Position numbers and translations under genes: made by a program. A DNA stretch of 46,724 nt from Conus ventricosus. Taxonomy: Eukaryota > Mollusca > Gastropoda > Neogastropoda > Conidae. The stretch is taken from NCBI GenBank assembly GCA_018398815.1, contig CM031601.1, positions 19,822,793 to 19,869,516 of the forward strand, in the 5' to 3' direction. Below are positions 32,133 through 46,387 of this stretch, piece by piece (within the stretch, counting starts at the first letter, position 1; each line of letters starts with the position of its first letter). A model generated the notes under the pieces. The model made no database searches, was not told where the DNA came from, and saw only the letters and a program-made list of their open reading frames with translations.

Positions 32133-34041
32133 CATTTTAGGTCAGGTTTATTTTGATCGTGTCCAGAACCACTCACGCCTGTTGAAAACACCATATGAAC
32201 TGTTTCTCAAGTGGCACGCACTGTGGACACTGCACTTTCACATGTCAAGCAGTTCATCTGGCACTGGCCAGAACCCATTTCTTTTTACAGATCCGCTTTC
32301 CTCTGTCACACATGATTACAACCATGTCATCAGTTAAAAGTTCTGTGACTAATATACAGTATAAAAACTCATCTTTCATGTTAAAAAAAAAAAAAAACTA
32401 GAAAGATTTTTTTTTTCACAATTTCCCTCCAAAAATGACCGTTATAACAGTTTTAGGATTAAAACGATTTCCGATTGTAAACTATTACAACTTTTTTTTT
32501 TCTTTTTGCTCAGCGTCCATGGTCATACTCTATTTATCCTGCCTGTTCCTTTTGTTCGTCATAAAGTCGTCTGTTGACGAATGTTCCTTTCACGTAAAAA
32601 CCTACGAAGGGTCATGTCTGAAACAGCCTGTTCCATAACTGACTCTCGCGGGATTTTTCCCCCATTAAAACAGAAATAATATAATATTTGCTGTCAGACT
32701 GGCAGCCGTTAGTGCTTCTTTAGCTGGAGACTGGAAGAGGTCGGGTTTGTCAGGTCCTCACGATCCGACAACCATGTACACGTGAGAACAGGACAAACCG
32801 GAAGTCGTATTTTAAAACGTCATATTGGCCACATGAAACTACTAAAATTTTTGTACTCGGCGGCTGGAAATTGGCGCAGTTAACGTCCGTCATGATATCC
32901 AGTGTTCAGTTTCCATATTATTCATCTGTTCTACATTATTGAACATTAGAAAACGTCGTCTGAATCGTTTTTCTCTTCTTTTTTTTTCCTCAATTAAATG
33001 ACACTACATACAAGAACGCTCAAGTATAAGCCCACGGCCATAGTCACAATCTTTCGGTTACACATGAATGAGTAAAATGAATTATTAAAAAAAAAAATTC
33101 ATTTTTCTCAACAAATGAAACATCAGGTTAGCATGCTCTAACCATGGCGCACCTCTTCCTCACAGACCGCATGTTATGGTCCCGTGCACAACAACCTTGG
33201 CTTTAACCGTCATCATTTGGAATTCCTTCTCTCAGATAATGCAGTCTCGACACCCAAGTCGTCAATTTTGTGCGCCAGTCTCGCTGTAGCGATATCTAAA
33301 AATATTAAACGCAAACAAATCAAAACAAAAATCTGTAACATTCCACGTGGAGAGGGTGAGTGCCAGCTGAACACGAGGCATGGCATGAAGTAGTGTTACT
33401 GGCCAGCCAGCTAATTGAATATAACAATCAAGTTTCCTTTTAGTTTCTCCTCATTAAGGACGCATTTGATTTCCTGCTTAGTACAATTTTGCAGTTCTGT
33501 ATTCATGCATTGGTTTTTTTTCTTTCTTGAACTTTGTTATTAATTCTATTGGTTTTATTTCATGTAACAATCCTCCCAACTCTTAAAAAAAAAAAATTTC
33601 CCCCTTCTTGTTCAATACATGCACGTATGTACTGCAACTGGTTCTCGGGATCGTCAGGCCTGACAGAGTGGCAGACAAAGCCAAGGTTGGGCAGGAACAA
33701 TGTACTTATTCAGGCGTGAGAAACAAAACGGCAGTTAAAAACAAAAGAATTAGAAAGTGGTAGCAGGGATGACAAAGGGGCAGCTAACAAACAAATGGGA
33801 AAAGACCAGCGACAGCAATTTAAAAAAAAACAACCAAACAAACAACAACCCAGAACCGTTGCAGGTTCATTTGGCTGATCTAGATCAAGTGTAGACGAGC
33901 AGTAAGGAAGTCAGGAGAAGGAAAGCTGCCCTTACGAGAGGAAGACACCGGAGAAATGGAAGTACAGGGAACAGAGATATGAATTATGGTTGTGGGACTG
34001 CAGACAAAGGAGAAATGAATGACTCAAAAACGACCAAAACC

Positions 34042-34047
<6 letters not shown>
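32131..34047. other. Unique sequence, no gene seen
   Basis: A/T-rich sequence with several short A or T runs. No frame on either strand was recognisable. It may be the 3' flank of gene 2, which ends at 34410 on the minus strand. Confidence 0.4.
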
Positions 34048-34101
<54 letters not shown>

Positions 34102-34131
34102 CAGAGACAGACAGACAGACAGACAGACAGA
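34048..34131. repeat. (GA)n and (AGAC)n microsatellite
   Basis: GA units are followed by several AGAC tetranucleotide units. Confidence 0.95.
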
Positions 34132-34409
34132 TCATAATTTGAAAGCAAACAAAACTTAATCGGTCTAATAGTACACCGCTGTCTGCATTAAACCTTGCAT
34201 TTTTTTTCTCTCTGTGACTTCTGTTTCAAGGCTTCGGAGCCGAAACTCGCCGCAAATGGGCGATTATTGGTGACGGGGTTGTTTGATTAAGTACAGAAGC
34301 TGAAGGGAGGTAAAGGGGCACCGCTCTACACGGGCGCGGCGCCCTGGCCTGGGGAGGCGGGGGTGGGGGGTGAGGTGGAAATCTCGTCTCCAACACACGA
34401 ATACTACCC

Positions 34410-35179
34410 TCACTCCATCTCCGAAAGCGTCTGCGATACCGGGGTGCGCGAGACTTGGCCCGGGCGTTGGGGGGCAGGGGGGGGCTTGGCCGGGAACAAC
34501 TCTGGGGGAGGTTCAGCCGCGGGTCGTGCAGGCAGCGGTGGCACAGTGCATTCTTCGCTGGAGGGCAGGGACGAGATGTTCCGGAACGTGTCGTCCGAGC
34601 TGGTGCTGGACAGGGAGGTCTCCTCAGTGTCTTGTCCTCCTCCTCCACTGGACTCGGGCTTCGACGTGGACGACTCCACATCCGCCTCAGCCGCCTCGGC
34701 TCCCGCGTTGGCCTGCTTCATGGCCGTTCCAGGCAGGACGTGATGGTCGCCAGGAAGGACCTGGCCGGGACAGACGACCCTGGGCCAGGTAGTACGCCTC
34801 CGCTCGCCTCCAGGACTTCCTCCTCCTGCTCCTCCTGCTCTTCGTCTTCCTCCGGAAAGCCTGGGGTGTACAGGAACACGCACGGTTTGGGCGAGGATAA
34901 GGACCTTTGTCTCCGCTTGGCCGCGTGAGTTCCAGAGTCCGCCCCTCCCACAGCGCCTTGTTCCTCTCCCCAGCTGGCCTCGGGCTGGCCGCCGCCCTGG
35001 CCGAAGGCCCGGGCTAAGGTCTGAAGGTCGGCGAGGGTGGGCGGGGAGCTTTGGCTGAAGGAGAGGAAGGGGCCACGGCTGAAGGGTGGCAGCACGGCAC
35101 CCCCGCCTGACGCTGGGTAGAATGGGAAAACCGGTCGATGATCTCTTTCAGGTAATGGTCCTGATCCGCAGGTATGACT
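34410..35179 (-). CDS. Unrecognised Ser/Pro/Glu-rich protein, terminal exon
   Basis: The acceptor CGTCGTGCAG precedes 35179. The frame from the upstream exon enters as VIPADQDHYLKEIIDRF. Near a GGGGG run at about 35103 the protein-like reading moves by one base to AVLPPFSRGPFLSFSQSSPP, then CVFLYTPGFPEEDEEQEE and further acidic residues. Between about 34718 and 34760 it moves again to MKQANAGAEAAEADVESS, then a Ser-rich stretch with SSTSSDDTFRNISSLPSSEE and a Pro-rich tail ending LSEME and TGA at 34412-34410. Both moves are explained by one missing base each. The acidic run and Ser/Pro tail point to a largely disordered protein. I do not recognise the family and assign no function. Alternatives are a decaying copy, or different true splice sites. 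Confidence 0.6.
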
Positions 35180-35204
35180 CTGCACGACGCAGATGGGGAA
35201 GACT

Positions 35205-35207
<3 letters not shown>

Positions 35208-35270
<63 letters not shown>
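35208..35270. repeat. (GA)n microsatellite close to the gene 2 acceptor
   Basis: On the transcribed strand it is (CT)n, starting about 30 bp upstream of the acceptor, and so supplies an extended pyrimidine tract. Confidence 0.93.
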
Positions 35271-35278
<8 letters not shown>

Positions 35279-36040
35279 CAAAGAGAAAGAGACAGAAAAG
35301 AAACAAACACAACACACACACACACACACACACCACGTGGGAGCGAGGTGGGGCGGAGCAGAGAGATAAAGGTCGAGGGCGCGGGAAGACGAAGCTGAGG
35401 GGACTCTTGAAAGAGAGAGAGAGGACTGATGGGTAGCGTGAAGGGCATTTCACGTATAAACACCACACCACAGGCGCGCGCTCGCCGGTTCACGCATGTG
35501 GGCCCCTACCCTAACAACAGCACCGTCTCCCCACAGCTGTCCGAAGTACAGCATTTTGCGCTTATTTTCGCCATTTTTGCCGATTAATCACAAAAGTATG
35601 CATTGAAGTTAATGTTCTGAGTATGGAATCCACCGCAAATAAAGGGATGATTTTTGTTTTTAAAGAAAAATACGATTTCCGTAATAAAACGCAGTAAATG
35701 CGCCACTTGATGACTGTATGCAGACCTCAGTATCGTCTGTTTTACGCTTGTTGAGTGAGAACCGGATCAGTGCCTCTGTCCGCACTGTCGCTGGTCGGTA
35801 GCCTATGAGAGGGGCAGCGTGACAGAGCGAGCCCACGTGCCGGCAGTAAAACCTTACAGCGCGTGGGACTTCAGCTTCAAGGCGCGCGCCGAGTGGAACT
35901 GGTTTGATGGACAGCAGGCGCTATTATGCGCGCGACTATATGGGGAAGAAGGAGTATGCTACGTCCACAAGGGAGTGTGCATTGTTGCCAGCTTACGGTC
36001 AGCTGTTAGCGTAAGGAGCACGTGCGCGCGCGCACCACAC

Positions 36041-36041
36041 A

Positions 36042-36104
<63 letters not shown>

Positions 36105-36210
36105 CGTACGCACATACGCACAAACATACACACACACATATACATATGCAAATATGCGCGTGCGCAGACACTGACAGACAGACAGACAGACAGACACACA
36201 CACACACACA
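36041..36210. repeat. (CT)n, CA-rich and (AGAC)n microsatellites
   Basis: CT units at about 36041-36100, CA-rich stretches, AGAC units at about 36174-36196, then a short CA run. Confidence 0.93.
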
Positions 36211-36399
36211 CACACACGATCATTTCATGTTAATCGCAGATTTAATATAGTATTAACAACAACAATAATAATAATTATTATTAACAATATGATAGAACAA
36301 AGCGGAACAGGGAGAGTGAGCCATTCAAATCACTTGACTTTTACAAAGGGCTGGGTTCTGCTGGACTTGTTACGTCCAGCCCTCAGAAACTGTAAACAG

Positions 36400-36556
36400 G
36401 AGTGATGCCGCATAGCCCATGTCGCACTCTGCAGATCCGCTCTTGAGTACGAGACGAGACCGCTACGACAATCGAGACATCGACCGGCTGGAGCGAATCC
36501 AACAACAGGCAGCTTGCTTCTACACCAGCGACCACAAGCCTTGAGACCCAGGCGGA
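36400..36556 (+). pseudogene. LINE reverse-transcriptase C-terminal fragment, part 1
   Basis: Plus-strand frames give SALEYE and, after a frame change, DRYDNRDIDRLERIQQQAAC followed by SDHKP, a stop, and DPGG. The pattern 'LEY...D.LE.IQ..AARF...DY...DPG' is a common signature downstream of the catalytic domain of animal non-LTR retrotransposons. It is frameshifted and contains stops. It continues at 37340 after an inserted segment. Confidence 0.7.
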
Positions 36557-36949
36557 GTTAAGATGATCATGATAACAATAACATAGCATTTAAAAGCGCC
36601 CTCCCGAAGGTTCTAGGCCTTGACAATCCACTCTCGTGCACGCAACGGGCTGCCTACCTATGTAGTGCCGACTGAAGAGCTGTCTGCCGGCGCTTCATTC
36701 AGTCGTTTCCCGTGTCATTCAGTCAATATTGTTCACTCAGTTTCCGCACTTCCTTCATTCTTTCAATTTCTCACACAGGGTGCATGCTATGTGTCATCCA
36801 TACGAACGGCCAAATTGGCCTACTCTTCCGAAAGTTCGTGATGGGATTTTACGTGTGTGCAAGATGTGCGTGCGTTCACACACGAAACCCCGATTTATAG
36901 TCTTACTCGAAGGACTATTTGGGAAGTGAGTCAAAACCAATGTCGACTC

Positions 36950-37192
36950 CGAGTGAAAAATCCCCCTTTATCAAAACGGCCCGGCGGAGATTCGAATCCG
37001 CAACCCCAGGATCACTAAGATTACGGATCTGCCGCTCTACCAAATGAGCTATTCCGGCCCCCCAGATATTTTACTGTTACCTGGGCCTGAATTTTACCCC
37101 AGGATCACTAAGATTACGGATCCGCCGCTCTACCAAATGAGCTATTTCTGCCCCCCAGATATTTTACTGTTACCTGGGCCTGAATTTGGCCA
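36950..37192 (-). mobile_element. tRNA-derived SINE with duplicated 5' half
   Basis: On the minus strand there is a tRNA-like head with A box TAGCTCATTTGGTAGAGCG and B box GGATTCGAATC, and acceptor-stem-like ends GGCCGG/CGGGCC. The 5' part with its leader (from GTAACAGTAAAATATCTGGG to the CCTGGGG before the B-box half) is tandemly duplicated with a period of about 93 bp, so there are two A boxes and a single B box. It lies in the segment that splits the LINE fragment at 36400-36556 and 37340-37760. The exact ends of the SINE tail are uncertain. Confidence 0.75.
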
Positions 37193-37339
37193 TTGCTTTT
37201 AACTTCTTGAATATCGAGTGCGACCCCTTGTTGCCAAATTTGCTCCAGGGGCCAACAGTCCGAGTCGCACTATTTTATGTTATTTTATTTTACTTTTTAA
37301 CATGCGCGCTGGTGACCTACTCGTTATTGAGTGAACCGG
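37193..37339. other. Rest of the segment interrupting the LINE
   Basis: Sequence with TTTTATTTTA-type repeats at about 37270-37300. It may be part of the SINE (leader side) or of another inserted repeat. Confidence 0.35.
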
Positions 37340-37760
37340 TATTTTAGGAAGAAGAAGCTAGAATCTCTCCACCCACAACTTCTTGAGGACCGCCGAAGTC
37401 AGCTCCCGTTTGCCCTGCGGTGCAAGATGGCCAACGGCAGAATTTCTGCCACAGCACCTAAAATGTTTCCAATCCCAGCCATCCTGGCCAAGAGACGAAT
37501 AAGTTCAATCACGATGTCTCATAACCCTCTTAAAAGACAGGCATTCGACAAGAGCCGAGGGTTTCCCCGAGAGCTGAATGATAACATGAGATTCTTTGCT
37601 CATAAGTGTACTCTTGATGGCACCATCCTGTCGTAGAAGCTAGACTTGGGTGGTCACTTCCCATCATTGCCCCCTCCCCTACTTCCCTATCATGATCCCA
37701 ATACACCCCACACACGCCATTTTTATCCTGCAACCCACCTTTTAAACCATAACAACCTCG
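37340..37760 (+). pseudogene. LINE reverse-transcriptase C-terminal fragment, part 2
   Basis: The plus-strand frame reads KKLESLHPQLLEDRRSQLPF and on through CKMANGRIS and FPRELNDN, ending in a stop at 37634-37636. 'LxxLxxRRxxLRLxLxYKMxxG' is the usual continuation of the LINE segment seen at 36400. After the stop comes a CCC-rich 3' UTR-like stretch. It is degenerate and not functional. Confidence 0.65.
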
Positions 37761-37933
37761 TGCTGTGTACACTCCATGCATGCCCATCGCTGTCACGGTT
37801 CCTACAGCTGGTCTGCAAACTAGCATCATCAGCGGCGACTCAGGGCCACATTCAGATAAAGATTGGGGTTTAGAGGGAAACAGGCTTTCGACCTGGGAAG
37901 CTTCTGAAGTCAAAGACTGCAGCGGCCACTCAC

Positions 37934-38547
37934 CTCAACCTTCGCCATCTCATTCGGCATGCCCGATGCTCCAAGTCGCTGCTGAGGTTCTCCAGTATCT
38001 GCTTTCGTCTTTCTTCCACCTGCAAATGAGGCACTGTCGCCTCGGAGCCGTGGGATTCAGAGTCATCCGGCCCGCTGCCAAACCCACTTCGAGTCGGCGG
38101 TGAAGATGGAACTCGGGGCAGGAACAGGACCTTGTAACCGGCCACTCCAGTCTTCTTGGATGAACTCTTGCTTCCCTGGCCGGGGTCGTCCCGCGACGCC
38201 TTTGAAGACTCGCCCTTGGACTGACGAGATTTGCAGGGCGGCGTGGCTTGGAACTTCTGAGATGCAGACTGTGCCGAGTGTCCCGTCTCCTCGGGGCCCG
38301 AACTTTGGGCGAGTCTTCTTTGCGTTTTCTGGGTGATCGGTCACCTGTCTTGTCCGATGCCTGTGCTGATGCTTCTTCTGGACAGTCGGCGCCAGCGCCC
38401 CGGGGAGAGGCTGAAGATGATTTGTCTTTGGATGGTTGAGGTGATTTTGGGGCGGGTCTTTTTTCCCCTTCTTGGGCGACTTTTTAGGAGAACGGCCTTT
38501 CCCTTGCGGGTCGTCTTTAGGGCTGCCCTCTTGCTTTTGTTGCCTGT
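37934..38547 (-). CDS. Unrecognised Lys/Ser/Pro-rich protein, internal exon
   Basis: The acceptor GCTTTCAG precedes 38547 and the donor TTGAG|GTGAGT is at 37934. The start reads RQQKQEGSPKDDPQGKGRSP and on into a basic SPKKSPKKGKK stretch. At an AAAAAA run (about 38467) and again at CGGGCCCC (about 38297) the protein-like reading moves by one base, giving KDKSSSASPRGAGADC, then SQSKGESSKASRDD, then VAGYKVLFLPRVPSSPP and a predicted helix VEERRKQILENLSSDLEHR. It leaves two bases (AG) that join in frame to VIPADQDHYLKEIIDRF in the next exon, without correction. The basic Ser/Lys-rich part suggests a disordered nuclear or cytoskeletal protein, but I do not recognise it. The uncorrected frame also stays open for about 160 codons, so the corrected reading is an inference from composition. 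Confidence 0.58.
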
Positions 38548-38592
38548 CTGAAAGCATGCAGAGATAGATTACTGACATTATCACACCAATTC

Positions 38593-38593
<1 letters not shown>

Positions 38594-38643
<50 letters not shown>

Positions 38644-38654
38644 GAGAGAGAAGT

Positions 38655-38717
<63 letters not shown>
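38594..38717. repeat. (GA)n microsatellite
   Basis: A long GA run with TA and GTA interruptions, just upstream (minus strand) of the gene 2 acceptor, again supplying (CT)n to the acceptor region. Confidence 0.95.
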
Positions 38718-38721
<4 letters not shown>

Positions 38722-38813
38722 ACGCCCCTTCGCACTCGGCTGTGCACATGCGTGCGCTCTGGCGCGCATGTTCCTCGTTTTTTACCACTTATATTTTTAA
38801 CAGACGCTCAGCT

Positions 38814-38852
<39 letters not shown>
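38814..38852. repeat. (CT)n microsatellite
   Basis: About 19 CT units with one CC interruption. With the (GA)n at 38594-38717 it forms a potential inverted low-complexity pair. Confidence 0.93.
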
Positions 38853-42835
<3,983 letters not shown>

Positions 42836-43397
42836 CACCTTGTTCACTCTGTGTGCTCTCTGTTGTCATTTCTGCCAAGCGATTAGATGTCGTAAGTAGC
42901 CTCGGTTTGGAGTTATGGACGTCTATTCATTTGAACAAGGGTGCAAGAGTTATCCTGCCTGTTTTTTTTTTAAATGACCGAGTCCTTTGTTTCACCAGCA
43001 CAGACCCGACTTGCGACCCTGACAGGGATTCATCAGTGAAAGTCGGCTGGTTGTGTTGGGCCTCAAAGGCACCAAGCGGATGCCTACTTCCTACAAGTCC
43101 GTGGTATGTACACCACTGTGGAGGGAAAAAAAAAATCAAACTCCAACAGCTGAACGAAATAGCTAATAATGGACTGAGTAGCAAAGTGCACAGAAAGTTT
43201 TGTAGGGAAACTAGACGGAAAAATTAAATGAATTACTAATGAATAATCAGTAGAACAGAAACTCTTTGAACCAAGGCAGGAGCATCCAGCAGGCTTTCAA
43301 AGGAGATCAAGAGAGGTCTGGACCCATGTTTGTCTGTGTCATTTGTCAGTAACTTTAGTGATCAGCTCTCCGTTGTATTCAGCTTTTCTCTCGTGTG
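42836..43397. other. Unique sequence, no gene seen
   Basis: Open frames are present on both strands, but none is recognisable. Confidence 0.4.
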
Positions 43398-43503
43398 GTG
43401 TGTATGTGTGTATGTGTGTGTGTGTGTGTGTGTGGGGTGTGGGTGTGGTGCGTGCGTGCGTGCGTGTGCGTGCGTGCGTGCGCGCGCGTGCGTGCGTGCG
43501 TGC

Positions 43504-43539
<36 letters not shown>

Positions 43540-43633
43540 ATCTCTGTGAGTGTTAGTCCTCTCTCTCTCTCTCTCTCTCCTCTCCTTTTCCTTTCCTTTC
43601 TCTCTCTCTTCCTCTCTCTTGATAACAATACCA

Positions 43634-43695
<62 letters not shown>

Positions 43696-43697
43696 TG
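43398..43697. repeat. (TG)n / (TGCG)n then (CT)n compound microsatellite
   Basis: TG and TGCG units at 43398-43545; CT runs at 43558-43580 and 43637-43697. The phrase GATAACAATACCACATC occurs twice, at about 43620 and 43697, each next to a CT run, showing a local duplication. Confidence 0.95.
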
Positions 43698-43711
43698 ATA
43701 ACAATACCACA

Positions 43712-44894
43712 TCATCAGCTAATACGTTTGCTTGTAAAGATCTTGTGAGCAGAGCTAAACAACGCCTTATTATGTATCATGAAAATTCTTTAGCACTATT
43801 TTAAAGATTGTTTGATTCTCAAATCCAACCAAATGTGCAATATGGAGATGAACACTTTGGGGTATTAGAAGCTCTGCTTATGAGGTGGAGAAGTTACATT
43901 AATATGCCCTGAAGACCTTTCTGGGAGTATCAATACATACGCCTAATGATTTTAGTCTATGGGAGACAAATAGGTATCCTATATATTTAGTATCTATAGT
44001 CAGTTCCATTCGTTATTGGTTAAAGTTTACAAGAATGCCATCACATAGATTACCCCATAGAGCTATATGTTAGTTGAGTTTGATGCCAAAGGCAAGACAA
44101 ATTGTGTTTCACGGGTAAGATTAAAATTGAATGAATATGGATTTGGCTTTGTATGGGAAAGTCAGAGTGTTAGGGACATACATGGTTTTATCTGTGAATT
44201 TCGTCAGAGATTAATAGATTGTCGATGGCAAAGCTGGCATTCTCATGTTCAGGAAAGTGACAGATCATTGTGATATATATCGTATGTTAAACGCAGTGCA
44301 TAGATTGCCTGTGTATTTGTCTATAAACTTAGACAAACATTTGAGATACATCTTAACAAAATTTACATTTGATATCACAGAAATAAGTAGTCATTTTAAT
44401 CGTTATCGAGAATTCAGTGATGATCATCTCCTTTGCCCACTATGTCACGAGGCTTTTGATAATGAAGTTCGTTTTGTATTCTCGTGCCAGGAACTTTATA
44501 ATATTAGGCAAGAGTTTATTCCAGAAAAATACTATAGACAACCATGTATCTTCAAGCTAATTATGGTAATGACTTTAAGAAATGAAAAACTTGTAAAGCA
44601 GTTTGCCCTGTTTTTGTGCAAACCACTTATGATTCGAAGGTTCCTTACAGCCTAGGTTCTTTTTATATCAGTGAATGCTTGAATTTCATTTAACATGTTT
44701 ACATATATTTCTTTAAGTGTAAACCAATAAGCAGTATAATCATTGATGCATCGCAGGCTTAAAATTTGTAACAATGTGATCGTTGTGGACTTGTTTTGTT
44801 TGTTTTACTCGTCACATTGATATTAGAATATTATCTCAATTATTGTATCCCCTTCTGAGGGGCTATGGCCGAACAGAATAAAGATCTGAATCTG

Positions 44895-44895
<1 letters not shown>
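43712..44895 (+). pseudogene. Decayed LINE, C-terminal reverse-transcriptase region and 3' UTR
   Basis: Plus-strand frames give, in order, VSRAKQRLIMYHEN, FDSQIQPNVQYGDEHFGVLE, LKTFLGVSIHTPND, NRYPIYLVSIVSSIRYWLKF, NEYGFGFVWESQ, RQRLIDCRWQSWH, and a C-terminal CPLCHEAFDNEVRFVFSCQE zinc-binding-like segment. This order is that of a non-LTR retrotransposon ORF2 C-terminus common in lophotrochozoan genomes. At least three stop or frame breaks are present (for example 43803, the TAA near 43900, and the TAG near 44071). In the terminal motif the usual His before FxF is Arg. The 3' end carries AATAAAGATCTGAATCTGAA, a typical short-repeat tail, and runs into (CT)n. Confidence 0.85.

Positions 44896-44957
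<62 letters not shown>
44896..44957. repeat. (CT)n microsatellite at the LINE 3' end
   Basis: It grows directly from the TCTGAATCTGAATC tail of the LINE, a common origin of microsatellites. Confidence 0.95.
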
Positions 44958-44961
<4 letters not shown>

Positions 44962-45217
44962 ACGATACACGATACACGATATTTTATTTGTCCTCATAGA
45001 ATACAAGGAAAATTTGTTTGTGGTGCCATTATCAAAATTCACATATTGCAACAACTTATAAACTAATATATCATTAAAAATATTCCACTCTTTGCACTGT
45101 GCTCAGTCATTCCTTGTCAATTCATTTATCCATCTTGTGTCACTCTATATATATAAATACTAACACATGCACACACACATCCTACCACCCTCTTCCCCAT
45201 CCCCCACCCCCCAGTTA
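44958..45217. other. Unique AT-rich sequence
   Basis: No gene. An ACGATACACGATACACGAT triplication occurs at about 44961-44980. Confidence 0.45.
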
Positions 45218-45350
45218 CACACACACACCACACCAATACAGAATCACACACACCACACCAATACAGAATCACACACACCACACCAATACAGAATCACACA
45301 CACCACACCAATACAGACTCACACACACACACACCCCGCCAAAACAGTGT

Positions 45351-45420
<70 letters not shown>
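45218..45420 (+). repeat. 25-bp tandem repeat grading into (CA)n
   Basis: Four units of about 25 bp carry CCACACCAATACAGA with CA spacers (about 45218-45315), then a (CA)n run to about 45418. Confidence 0.93.
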
Positions 45421-45421
<1 letters not shown>

Positions 45422-46387
45422 GTGCACACATCACCACCACAAACCACCACCACATATGCAATATTATAACAACACTTAAATAAACACTCCAACTGTAAAA
45501 CAGAATGCTCCAAGATAAGCTAAAAGTTAAGTATAAAAAGAAAAAAAACAAAAACAATAGCACCATTCAAAAAATCAAATATTCAAAATGTATAATTAGT
45601 CTGTAAAAAGTAACTCAGAGTTAAATACAACAGGAATAAAAATTTCTGCTAAAGATGTTTAAGTTGGGGGGGGAAAAGGGGGAGGAGGGGAGAGAAAAAG
45701 AGAAGGGGAAGGAAGAAGAGAGGAGAGAGAGAGAAAGAGAGGGGGAGAGAAAGAGAGAGAAAGACCGAGGTGTGTGTGTGTGTGTGTGTGTGTTGTGTGG
45801 TGTGTGTGCGTGCGTGCTTCTTGGGGCGTGCGTGGTGCGTGCGTGCTGCATGCGCGCGCGTCTTAATGGTGCGTGGTATGTCGAGCGTAAGCTACGTGTG
45901 TGTGTGTTTTTGGTGTTGGTTGCGTGGTGCTGGTTTTAGTGTGCGTTTGCACACCCATATGTTTGCAATCTGATTTGCATCAAAAAATTGTTAAGTTCTG
46001 TTTTCGGAAAATGAATTTGAGTAGTGTGACAGGAAAAATCTATACAAATTCTTACGAACAATAAGTAAAAGAAAAACGCATTATCACTGCTGCAAAGGTT
46101 AAGAACGTTGTCTGATTATGCACACGAAGTATTCCCGTTTCATTTTATAAAGATGTCACCATCAGCACTCACGCGGCTACCTCTCAGAGGAGACGCTGCA
46201 CCGCCGCTGAGTCCCTTCGGCGTCTGCTGGTGATGCCGGTTCTGATGCAAACCCAGATAGGCATCTTCTTCTGATCTCACGGCTTTTATTGATAATCCAG
46301 CGCGAGGCTGCGCTTTCCTCGTCCCCTTCCCATGCTGTTCTGGCCCTCCTGTCCCTACGGAAGGTACCACTTTTCGGTCTCAGTTGG
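45421..46387. other. Sequence before the second R2 copy, no gene seen
   Basis: A GA/GGA-rich stretch at about 45667-45765, then (TG)n and TGCG at about 45769-45850. No supported coding sequence. Confidence 0.45.
45769..45850. repeat. (TG)n / GCGTGC microsatellite
   Basis: TG units followed by GCGTGC-type units. Confidence 0.93.

Larger units (their letters stand above)
35180..37933 (-). other. Intron of gene 2
   Basis: The intron lies between the GTGAGT donor at 37933 and the GTGCAG acceptor at 35180. It holds a (GA)n run at 35208-35270, CT/CA/AGAC microsatellites at 36041-36210, and LINE and SINE fragments at 36400-37760. Confidence 0.55.

Noticed and set aside
37004..37070. A functional tRNA gene on the minus strand
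   Set aside because: The acceptor, D and T arms are tRNA-like but the anticodon arm does not pair properly, and the 5' half is tandemly duplicated. A tRNA-derived SINE explains it better.
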